Part shown: positions 57,544-64,000 of the stretch, piece by piece
How positions within the stretch are numbered: position 1 is the first letter of the stretch
How the letters are laid out: each line of letters starts with the position of its first letter
NCBI RefSeq assembly: GCF_000519305.1
Contig: NZ_JAFG01000006.1
Coordinates: forward strand, 483,209-547,208
Direction: 5' to 3'
Length of the DNA stretch: 64,000 bases
DNA from: Mesorhizobium ciceri WSM4083
GTDB lineage: Bacteria; Pseudomonadota; Alphaproteobacteria; Rhizobiales; Rhizobiaceae
Translations under genes and position numbers: made by a program
The notes under the pieces: model-generated
Database searches by the model: none
The model's input: the letters and a program-made list of their open reading frames with translations, nothing else
Told to the model about the DNA's origin: nothing

Positions 57544-57594
57544 TTGACAGGACCCCAAAAATCGCGTAAATTGTGGTAAATGCGTAAATTACGC
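57544..57594 (+). promoter_or_regulatory. Toxin-antitoxin promoter with overlapping operator
   Basis: TTGACA (57544-57549), a 17-bp spacer and TAAATT (57567-57572) fit a promoter. Two GCGTAAATT boxes (57564-57572 and 57582-57590) overlap or follow the -10; the second is part of the palindrome GCGTAAATTACGC. This is the layout expected for autorepression by the antitoxin encoded 20 bp downstream. Confidence 0.6.
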
Positions 57595-57613
57595 GAATTA
57601 GGATGACCCCATC

Positions 57614-57883
57614 ATGCGTGAAGTTCCCACCACAGAATTCACCCGTAATTTCGGGCGTTACCGAGAGATCGTGCAGCGTGAGCCGGTCGCAGTGATGAGT
57701 CACGGGCGGCCAACCGGCTATTTCGTTTCAGCTGTCGAGTATGAAGAGCTGCAACACTACAAGAACCTGGCCCGGCAGTCATTTGCGACCAGGGATCTGC
57801 AGCGCGAGGAAGTGGAAGCTATCGCCGGCGGCCGCATGTCATCAGAACACGATCATCTCAATGCCTTGATGGATACCAAGTAA
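57614..57883 (+). CDS. Phd/YefM-family antitoxin
   Basis: An 89-residue antitoxin. The N-terminal half shows the Phd/YefM DNA-binding fold (VPTTEFTRNFGRYREIVQREPVAVMSHGRPTGYFVSAVEYEEL), and the C-terminal half is a charged, probably disordered toxin-binding tail. It is 3 bp upstream of the toxin gene, and GCGTAAATT boxes upstream are the likely operator. Composition and codon use resemble the host, so recent transfer is not evident. Confidence 0.92.
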   Translation: MREVPTTEFTRNFGRYREIVQREPVAVMSHGRPTGYFVSAVEYEELQHYKNLARQSFATRDLQREEVEAIAGGRMSSEHDHLNALMDTK

Positions 57884-57886
57884 GGC

Positions 57887-58318
57887 ATGCCGCTTCCCGA
57901 CCCACAGCTCGGCCTCGTCATCTCCTATGCATATCTGTGGCATCATGAACATCAAGCCGGACAGGACGAAGGGCGGAAAGATCGCCCTTGCGTGATCGTG
58001 CTAGCCGTCGAACGCGGCGCCGATGGTCTGATCGTGACGGTGGTGCCTGTCACGCATGTACCGCCGGCCGATCCGTCGCTGGCGATCGAGCTGCCGCCAG
58101 CCGTCAAGCGTCATTTGGGAATGGACGGCGAGCGTTCATGGGTGATGCTCCACGAAGGCAATCGCTTCGCGTGGCCAGGCTACGACCTTCGTCCGGTGCC
58201 GCGCTCCACCGACCGCTATGACTACGGCCTGTTGCCGCCCCGGCTGTTTTCATCACTGGTGGAGCGCTTGAGGACTATCTGGGAAGCCGGGCAAGGCCGT
58301 CAGGTGCCGCGCGACTGA
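57887..58318 (+). CDS. PemK/MazF-like toxin partner
   Basis: A 143-residue protein partnered with the Phd-type antitoxin. Blocks RPCVIVLAVERGADGLIVTVVPVTHVPP and WVMLHEGNRFAWPGYDLRP match a PemK/MazF-like SH3-type fold seen in rhizobial plasmid-maintenance toxins. MazF-like toxins are mRNA interferases, but catalytic residues here are diverged, so RNase activity is inference. It starts 3 bp after the antitoxin stop and is followed by a large hairpin. Confidence 0.75.
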   Translation: MPLPDPQLGLVISYAYLWHHEHQAGQDEGRKDRPCVIVLAVERGADGLIVTVVPVTHVPPADPSLAIELPPAVKRHLGMDGERSWVMLHEGNRFAWPGYDLRPVPRSTDRYDYGLLPPRLFSSLVERLRTIWEAGQGRQVPRD

Positions 58319-58371
58319 CCCGTCCTCCGTATCCGACAAGGGGAAAAGCAAGAAGTATCCCGGCCAAAGGC

Positions 58372-58417
58372 CGAGCCCGCGGGCCGCCGATCGTTCGGCG
58401 CCCCCGCGGAGGGCTCG
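58372..58417. repeat. Long hairpin between toxin and asd genes
   Basis: Outer stem CGAGCCC (58372-58378) with GGGCTCG (58411-58417), then GCGGG with CCCGC, and an inner GCCGA with TCGGC. It lacks a T-run on either strand. It may be a repeat element or a convergent mRNA 3' end structure. Confidence 0.5.
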
Positions 58418-58462
58418 CCGCGGCAGCGGCGATACGGCCCGTGAGCGAAAACTAAACGGCCG

Positions 58463-59497
58463 TCAGGCCGCCTTCTTCTTCGGCTGGATCAGGCCGCGCT
58501 CGACCAGCAACTCGGCGATCTGCACCGCGTTCAGCGCCGCGCCCTTGCGCAGATTGTCGGAGACGATCCACATCGACAGGCCATTGTCGATGGTCGAATC
58601 CTCGCGGATGCGCGAGATGAAGGTGGCGTCTTCGCCGGCCGATTCCAGCGGCGTGATGTAGCCGCCGTCCTCGCGCTTGTCCAAGACCTGGCAGCCCGGG
58701 GCTTCACGCAGGATATCCCGCGCCTCGTCGGCGGTGATCGGCTTTTCGAACTCGATGTTGACCGCTTCCGAGTGGCCGATGAACACCGGCACGCGCACGC
58801 AAGTCGCCGTCAGCTTGATCTTGGGGTCGAGCATCTTCTTGGTCTCCGCGACCATCTTCCACTCTTCCTTGGTGGAGCCGTCGTCGAGGAAGACGTCGAT
58901 GTGCGGGATGACGTTGAAGGCGATGCGCTTGGTGAACTTCTTGACCTCGACGCCATCGGCGACGAAGACCGCGCGGGTCTGGGTAAAGAGTTCGTCCATA
59001 CCTTCCTTGCCGGCGCCCGACACCGACTGGTAGGTGGCGACGACGACGCGCTTGATGGTGGCGAAGTCGTGCAGCGGCTTCAGCGCCACCACCAACTGCG
59101 CCGTCGAGCAGTTCGGGTTGGCGATGATGTTCTTGCGCGTGAACAGCGAGATCGCGTCCGGGTTCACTTCCGGCACGATCAGCGGCACGTCCTGGTCGTA
59201 GCGGAAGGCCGACGAATTATCGATGACGACGCAGCCCTGCTTGCCGATCTTCGGCGACCATTCCTTGGAGACGCTGCCGCCGGCCGACATGATGCAGATG
59301 TCGGTGTCGGAAAAATCATACTGGTCGAGCGTCTTCACCTTCAGCGTGCGGTCGCCGAACGACACTTCCGTGCCCTGGCTGCGCCGCGACGCCAGCGCCA
59401 CGACTTCGCTTACCGGAAAGCCGCGCTCTTCCAGTATGTTGAGCATTTCCCGGCCCACATTGCCCGTGGCGCCGACGATCGCTACCTTGAAACTCAT
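58463..59497 (-). CDS. asd: Aspartate-semialdehyde dehydrogenase
   Basis: Makes aspartate semialdehyde for lysine, threonine, methionine and DAP synthesis. The 344-residue protein has the N-terminal GATGNVGREMLNIL Rossmann motif, the catalytic cysteine in NPNCSTAQLV, the SGAGKEGMDEL block and the histidine in FIGHSEAVN. It is complete, and its stop lies just after the toxin-asd hairpin. No other lysine genes are adjacent; dapF is 44 kb away in this window. Confidence 0.97.
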   Translation of the reverse strand: MSFKVAIVGATGNVGREMLNILEERGFPVSEVVALASRRSQGTEVSFGDRTLKVKTLDQYDFSDTDICIMSAGGSVSKEWSPKIGKQGCVVIDNSSAFRYDQDVPLIVPEVNPDAISLFTRKNIIANPNCSTAQLVVALKPLHDFATIKRVVVATYQSVSGAGKEGMDELFTQTRAVFVADGVEVKKFTKRIAFNVIPHIDVFLDDGSTKEEWKMVAETKKMLDPKIKLTATCVRVPVFIGHSEAVNIEFEKPITADEARDILREAPGCQVLDKREDGGYITPLESAGEDATFISRIREDSTIDNGLSMWIVSDNLRKGAALNAVQIAELLVERGLIQPKKKAA

Positions 59498-59952
59498 CGA
59501 AAAATCTCCTGTCCCTCTCCGCTTGGTTTTTGGAGAAACCCGCTGGCCGGTGCGGGTTCCGTCCCCCGGGCCGAACCCGGGAGAGGGTGGTTAGGCCAAG
59601 GGAATCACACCGTTTTGGTGGTGGTTTTGCCGGTCTTCTTGGCCAAGAATGCAGTTTTGCTGGAACGAGGAGACGCGCCGACGCGCCCGGCCCAATGATG
59701 TGCATTGAGGCTGGGGGCATCGAATGCAAGAAGAGCCATCAAAAGGCCGCGCATCGAAACTGTCCCGTTCGGTGCCGGCTTTTACGCGGTTTGCGTCAAG
59801 AGTCAATTGCCGAGCGGCGCCTGGTTTTGCGCGCGCCCTGTACAATCGCGGCTGCGCGAAGTACGAACGGCCAAGATTGTTTGGCTGGCGCTAGGCCCGC
59901 CCCGGCATGTGCTCCGTGATGAGCGCGGACCCTAAAATTCCGAAAGAGTGAG
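59498..59952. other. Intergenic region between asd and helicase
   Basis: A 455-bp divergent spacer. Apart from a short GC-rich hairpin near 59560-59585 (CCCGGGCC...CCCGGG) I see no gene or clear element. The plus-strand half would be the long leader of the helicase mRNA, as is common for cold-shock genes, but no recognisable cold box is visible. Confidence 0.5.
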
Positions 59953-61824
59953 ATGTCCAACTTCGAAGCACTTGTTCCAGCGCTTGCCAGGGCGCTGGAG
60001 AAACGCGGCTATTCCGAGCTGACGTCCGTCCAGAAGGCGGTTGTGGCGCCGGAACTCGGCGAGGCCGATGCGCTGGTTTCGGCGCAGACCGGCTCCGGCA
60101 AAACGGTGGCCTTCGGCCTCGCTCTGGCGCCGACCCTGCTTGAGGGCGCGGAGCGCTTCGGCCACGCCGCCGCACCGCTGGCGCTGGCGGTGGCGCCGAC
60201 GCGCGAACTCGCCTTGCAGGTGACGCGCGAGCTGGAATGGCTCTACGAGCTGACCGGCGCAACCGTGGCTTCCTGCGTCGGCGGCATGGACATGCGCTCG
60301 GAGCGGCGTGTGCTGGAGCGCGGCGCCCATATCGTCGTCGGCACGCCCGGCCGGCTGCGCGACCACATCACCCGGCGCTCGCTCGACATGTCGGCGTTGA
60401 AGGCGGTGGTGCTCGACGAGGCCGACGAGATGCTCGATCTCGGCTTTCGCGAAGACCTCGAATTCATCCTCGACGCAGCGCCCGCCGAGCGCCGCACGCT
60501 GATGTTCTCGGCCACGGTGCCGCGCTCGATCGCCACGCTGGCGCAGGGCTACCAGCGCGATGCCGTGCGCATTTCGGCCGCCGGCGAGGAGAAGCAGCAT
60601 CTCGACATCGAATACCGGGCGCTGAGCGTCGCCCAGCCCGACCGCGAGAACGCCATCATCAATGTGCTGCGCTATTACGAAGCCAAGAACGCGCTGGTGT
60701 TCTGCAACACGCGTGCCGCCGTCAATCATCTGACCGCGCGCTTCAACAACCGCAACTTCTCCGTCGTCGCCCTGTCGGGCGAGCTCAGCCAGAACGAGCG
60801 CAGCCATGCGCTGCAGGCGATGCGCGACGGCCGCGCAAAAGTCTGCATCGCCACCGATGTCGCGGCGCGCGGCATCGACTTGCCCAATCTCGAGCTGGTC
60901 ATCCACGCCGACCTGCCGACCAACCCGGAAACGCTGCTGCACCGCAGCGGCCGCACCGGCCGCGCCGGGCGCAAGGGCGTCAGCGCGCTGATCGTGCCCA
61001 ACAGTGCCCGCAAGCGCACCGAGCGGCTGCTGCAGAACGCCGGCCTCAAGGCAACATGGGCGAGCCCGCCCTCGGCCGACGACGTGATGCGGCGCGACGA
61101 CGAGCGCATCCTTGCCGATCCGGCTTTCGACGAGCCGGTGAAGGAAGACGAGCGCGGTTTCATCGACGCACTGCTCGCCAGACATGGCGCCGAACAAGTG
61201 GCCGCTGCCTTCGTGCGCCAGTGCCGCGCCAGCCGCTCGGCCCCCGAGGACCTCATGGAAATCGCGCCCTTCACGCCGTCGCGTGAAAGACCGGCAGGCG
61301 AAAATTTCGCGCGCCGCGACGAGGCGCCCAGCCGTCGCGACGATTTCGGCGACAGCGTCTGGTTCTCGCTATCGATCGGGCGGCGGCAGAATGCCGAGCC
61401 GCGCTGGCTGATCCCGATGCTGTGCCGCACCGGCAGCATCTCGAAGTGCGAGATCGGCGCCATCAAGATGCAGCCGGAAGAGACCTACGTGCAGATATCA
61501 GCCGATTGGGCCGACCGCTTCCTGGCCGCGATCGGCCCCGATCGCAAACTGCAAGGCAACATCCTGGTGAAGCGGCTCGACGGCCAGCCCGATCTGTCGC
61601 GCGCCGGCTATCAGCCGCCAAGCCCCGACAAGAAACCGCATCGCGGCAAGGCGCCGTTCGACCCCAACGCGCCGAAGCGCAAATTCGAAAAAGGTGCACC
61701 GGCTTCGGCCGATCAGCGCCCGGCAGCCACGCATGAAGCAAAGCCTTGGGCGAAGCCGGGCAAGCCGAAATTCGACGCCGCCGGCGCGCCCAAGCACAAG
61801 AAAGCGAAGAAGCGGCCTTCGTAG
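59953..61824 (+). CDS. DEAD-box RNA helicase (DeaD/CsdA-like)
   Basis: A 623-residue RNA helicase. RecA-like domain 1 has AQTGSGKTVAFGLAL, PTRELALQV, VLDEADEMLD and SATVPR; domain 2 has LVFCNTRAAVNHL, VCIATDVAARGIDLP and HRSGRTGRAGRKG. A C-terminal DbpA-type RNA-binding domain (about 445-535) is followed by a basic Lys/Pro/Arg-rich tail, as in DeaD/CsdA. Two cold-shock-domain membrane fusion genes follow, suggesting a cold or RNA-stress cluster. Confidence 0.95.
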   Translation: MSNFEALVPALARALEKRGYSELTSVQKAVVAPELGEADALVSAQTGSGKTVAFGLALAPTLLEGAERFGHAAAPLALAVAPTRELALQVTRELEWLYELTGATVASCVGGMDMRSERRVLERGAHIVVGTPGRLRDHITRRSLDMSALKAVVLDEADEMLDLGFREDLEFILDAAPAERRTLMFSATVPRSIATLAQGYQRDAVRISAAGEEKQHLDIEYRALSVAQPDRENAIINVLRYYEAKNALVFCNTRAAVNHLTARFNNRNFSVVALSGELSQNERSHALQAMRDGRAKVCIATDVAARGIDLPNLELVIHADLPTNPETLLHRSGRTGRAGRKGVSALIVPNSARKRTERLLQNAGLKATWASPPSADDVMRRDDERILADPAFDEPVKEDERGFIDALLARHGAEQVAAAFVRQCRASRSAPEDLMEIAPFTPSRERPAGENFARRDEAPSRRDDFGDSVWFSLSIGRRQNAEPRWLIPMLCRTGSISKCEIGAIKMQPEETYVQISADWADRFLAAIGPDRKLQGNILVKRLDGQPDLSRAGYQPPSPDKKPHRGKAPFDPNAPKRKFEKGAPASADQRPAATHEAKPWAKPGKPKFDAAGAPKHKKAKKRPS

Positions 61825-61941
61825 GACCGGCAACGAGCCTGATCCACCCGCAATGACGTCGGCCGCATCCCGATGCGGTCTTGCCCATCGGTTCGGCCAT
61901 GTGCCACACCTTGGCAGGGACGTGGCAAGCGGGGGTGGCAA

Positions 61942-62652
61942 ATGCGCGGCGAAGTGCTTCACTATGACGAGGTCCAGGGCTTCGGCTTCATCACCGGAGC
62001 CGACGGCAACCAATACACCTTCACCCGAGAAAACCTGCGCCGGGAAACCGCTATGCGGAAGGGCGCGGCCGTCGAGTTTCAGGCGGGCGGCGGCCAGGCT
62101 CACGACGTCTTTTCGATCGGCGCCCAGACCGCTACTTCGGCCACTGACGCCGGCACGAACCCCGCACCGGCTCAAGCCGGCAGCAAGGCCGCGGCAACCC
62201 CGCCCCCGGCACAGCATTTCGGCCGCTCCTCCGAGCCGGCCGAACCCAGCGATCTCTGGGGCTATTTCTGGCGCGGCGTGACGCAGAACTACTTCAATTT
62301 CGCCGGCCGCGCCCGCCGCAAGGAATATTGGGGCTACTGCCTGTTCTGGACGGTTTGCCTGCTGATCATCGGCGGCATCGGCCTGTACACCGATATGGAT
62401 ATGGGCGGTTTCGACAGTGATATTTCGGGCGCGATAACGGTCGGGCTGTGCGGCACGTTCCTGCTGGCGACACTGCTCCCTAGCCTCGGCATGATCGTGC
62501 GCCGGCTCCACGACATCGGCCTGTCAGGCTGGCTCAGCCTGCTGATCCTGATCCCGACCATCGGCAGCCTGATCATCCTGGTCTTCGCGCTGATCCCGAC
62601 GCAGGCCCGGGAAAACCAGTGGGGGCCGGTGCCGGCGGGTGTCAGGATTTAG
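61942..62652 (+). CDS. Cold-shock-like domain fused to DUF805 membrane protein (1)
   Basis: A 236-residue fusion. The N-terminus (about 1-60) is a CSD-like domain with RNP1-like GFGFIT and RNP2-like YTFTREN motifs; an Ala/Pro linker leads to a C-terminal DUF805 domain of four helices with GRARRKEYWGYCLFW, RRLHDIGLSGW and ENQWGPVP. Such a fusion would tether a nucleic-acid-binding domain to the inner membrane. The start at 61942 has a GGGGGTGG site. A paralogue follows. Confidence 0.88.
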   Translation: MRGEVLHYDEVQGFGFITGADGNQYTFTRENLRRETAMRKGAAVEFQAGGGQAHDVFSIGAQTATSATDAGTNPAPAQAGSKAAATPPPAQHFGRSSEPAEPSDLWGYFWRGVTQNYFNFAGRARRKEYWGYCLFWTVCLLIIGGIGLYTDMDMGGFDSDISGAITVGLCGTFLLATLLPSLGMIVRRLHDIGLSGWLSLLILIPTIGSLIILVFALIPTQARENQWGPVPAGVRI

Positions 62653-62715
62653 CCGCCACGTGTATTGCAATCACAAACAACCCTGGGTAGTATTTGCGCA
62701 ACGCGGGGGAGAAAC

Positions 62716-63378
62716 ATGCGTGGCACGATATTCCACTACGATCAGGATCAGGACTACGGCTACATCGACGGAATCGACAGCAAGCGTTATATCTTTGCCC
62801 GTGACGATGTGAGCCATGAAGTGACCCTCGCCAGGGGCACCCTTGTCGAGTTTCAACCGGATGACGGTACGGCGCACGATATAGTCGCCGTCACCCCGAC
62901 AGCGCCATCGCCAAGCACGGGCCAGCCACGCCGTTCGGCCGAGAGCAGGCCCGCCTATTCCATGGGTCTGTGGGCTTACTTCTGGCGCGCGATAATTGCG
63001 GACTATAGCAATTTCAAAGGTCGCGCCCGCCGCAAGGAATTCTGGGCCTTCTGGCTATTCTACACCCTCGGGATATTGGCGCTTCTAGGCTTCGGAATAC
63101 TCGTTGACCTAGCGTTCAATGGCTTCAAAACCAATGCGGACAGGACGACGATGAGGGCCATAGGGCTCATACCCTTCCTGGTTTTCTTTTCGGGATTGAT
63201 CCTGCCGTCGATTGCCCTCGTCGTGCGGCGTGTGCATGACGCGGGTCTGAGCGGCTGGTTTGCACTGCTGGGCTTCATCACTCCCATTGGCAGCATTGCC
63301 TTGCTGGTCTTCGGACTTCTGCCGTCCCAGGTGGGCGAAAATCCTTGGGGACCAGTGCCGGCAGGCGTCAGGATCTAG
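62716..63378 (+). CDS. Cold-shock-like domain fused to DUF805 membrane protein (2)
   Basis: A 220-residue paralogue of the preceding gene, with the same order: MRGTIFHYDQDQDYGYID cold-shock-like start, RYIFARDD, then DUF805 with GRARRKEFWAFWLFY, RRVHDAGLSGW and ENPWGPVPAG. The RNP motifs are more diverged (DYGYID in place of GFGFIT), so RNA binding may be altered. The start at 62716 has a GGGGGAGA site. Its stop overlaps the convergent GNAT gene by 4 bp. Confidence 0.88.
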   Translation: MRGTIFHYDQDQDYGYIDGIDSKRYIFARDDVSHEVTLARGTLVEFQPDDGTAHDIVAVTPTAPSPSTGQPRRSAESRPAYSMGLWAYFWRAIIADYSNFKGRARRKEFWAFWLFYTLGILALLGFGILVDLAFNGFKTNADRTTMRAIGLIPFLVFFSGLILPSIALVVRRVHDAGLSGWFALLGFITPIGSIALLVFGLLPSQVGENPWGPVPAGVRI

Positions 63379-63851
63379 CCGCTTTTCAACGCCTCACCCG
63401 AAAGCCTGAGAAAGACCTTCTGGCCGTGGCGCTCGACGCCAAGCCGGTCGTAGAATCGCAGCGCGCCTTCGTTCCAGTCCTCGGTGGTCAGGTCGATGCG
63501 GCCGATGCCTTCGCGCAGGCAATGATCGGCGAGAAAGCCGATCAGCGCCCGGCCGACACCAGCGTTGCGGGCTCTGTCGCGCACGAACAGGTCCTTGAGG
63601 AACAGCAGCCGCTGGAGATCAATGCCGGGATGCGCGATCGCCACCGACGCCAGGCCGCTGACCTCGCGATCGACGAAGGCAAGCGCGAAATGCGGATAGG
63701 CCGGGCTTTCCTCGCCAAGCCATTTGCGTGCGGCAGACAGGGCCCGGTCGGCATCGAGAGGTGGCTGCCGGTAGTGAACAGCCATCTCGCACAATATGGC
63801 CGCGAGTGCCCCGGCGTCCTCGATCGTCGCCCAGCGGACGTCGACCGTCAC
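63375..63851 (-). CDS. GNAT N-acetyltransferase
   Basis: A 158-residue acetyltransferase of the diamine/PaaX-like GNAT group. It has RWATIEDAGALAAILCEM at the N-terminus, the acetyl-CoA loop RARNAGVGRALIGFL and WNEGALRFYDRLGVE at the C-terminus. The start is GTG at 63851, 4 bp after the leuB stop, so it is co-transcribed with leuB. Substrate unknown. Confidence 0.9.
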   Translation of the reverse strand: MTVDVRWATIEDAGALAAILCEMAVHYRQPPLDADRALSAARKWLGEESPAYPHFALAFVDREVSGLASVAIAHPGIDLQRLLFLKDLFVRDRARNAGVGRALIGFLADHCLREGIGRIDLTTEDWNEGALRFYDRLGVERHGQKVFLRLSGEALKSG

Positions 63852-63855
63852 GGTA

Positions 63856-64000
63856 TCAGCCCAGGAATTTGGCGATGATCGCGTCGCCCATCTCGACCGT
63901 ACCGACCTCGGTCATGCCATCGGACATGATGTCTTTCGTCCGCAGGCCCGCGTCGAGCACAGCGGCGATCGCGCTTTCGACGCGGTCGGCTTCCTCGACC
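63856..64000 (-). CDS. leuB: 3-isopropylmalate dehydrogenase, 3' end
   Basis: The last 47 codons of a minus-strand gene enter from the window edge. The encoded C-terminus ([29 protein letters not shown] to FLG) matches the LeuB end. LeuB oxidatively decarboxylates 3-isopropylmalate in leucine synthesis. The remainder of the gene lies outside the window. Confidence 0.85.
   Translation of the reverse strand, partial: VEEADRVESAIAAVLDAGLRTKDIMSDGMTEVGTVEMGDAIIAKFLG

Overview
The window reads as a stretch of alphaproteobacterial chromosome, most likely from Mesorhizobium or a close relative in the Rhizobiales. The signs are high GC with matching codon use, an mdh-sucC-sucD-sucA-sucB order, an Omp19-type lipoprotein, an IalB-family protein, a ccm cytochrome c maturation locus, a DUF1127 small protein, and many rhizobial-type short palindromic intergenic repeats. 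The assignment is inference; there is no rRNA or tRNA in the window to anchor it. No insertion sequence, prophage, CRISPR array or replication origin was seen. Nearly everything is core or housekeeping DNA. The only clear accessory module is a Phd/PemK-like toxin-antitoxin pair.

Layout. (1) 1-10.0 kb, minus strand: a TCA-cycle operon running mdh, sucC, a cupin gene, sucD, sucA, sucB, then a DUF4241 protein, a secreted hypothetical and an SDR cut by the window edge. (2) 10.4-19.8 kb: zapE and an omp19-like lipoprotein (minus), then a plus-strand series: MBL-fold hydrolase, DUF1328 protein, dapF, mtaB, ftsY, ispZ/yciB, a PPOX flavoprotein and an FMN reductase. (3) 19.8-24 kb: a tautomerase, an SMP-30 lactonase, a DUF1127 protein behind a perfect 14-bp dyad, and the ccmA-ccmB-(no ccmC)-ccmD-ccmG cluster. 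(4) 24.2-30.3 kb: acnA behind an Irr-box-like dyad, a ceramidase-like membrane protein, DUF1223, a candidate structured RNA, DUF2794 and a GNAT. (5) 30.4-38.2 kb: a Bax-inhibitor-1 protein, an ABC exporter pair divergent from a tesA-like esterase, thpR overlapping a tyrosine phosphatase, phhB, a DUF1232 protein and an IalB protein. (6) 38.2-46.6 kb: ClC channel, rlmN with two paralogous membrane proteins, a LysE exporter, an MHYT-GGDEF-EAL protein and argG. (7) 46.6-55.1 kb: a lytic transglycosylase, a flavin amine oxidase, a zinc metallopeptidase, SH3b/DUF1236, a CPBP protease, then ffh, chorismate mutase and rpsP. (8) 55.1-64 kb: glycine-zipper lipoprotein, DoxX-like protein, bestrophin, ACT protein, the toxin-antitoxin pair, asd, a DEAD-box helicase followed by two tandem cold-shock-domain/DUF805 membrane fusions, a GNAT and the 3' end of leuB.

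Most notable points. The ccm locus lacks ccmC, with only a 20-codon possible scar between ccmB and ccmD. An RNA-helicase gene precedes two CSD-DUF805 genes. A minus-strand transcript with hairpins and an intrinsic terminator may lie between DUF1223 and DUF2794. Three intergenic spacers carry octamer-repeat long hairpins, one of which encodes the C-terminus of the ceramidase-like protein. Two pairs of palindromic repeats show compensatory base changes. A palindromic repeat sits in frame inside ftsY. Candidate operators lie upstream of acnA (Irr type) and of the DUF1127 gene (PhaR type).
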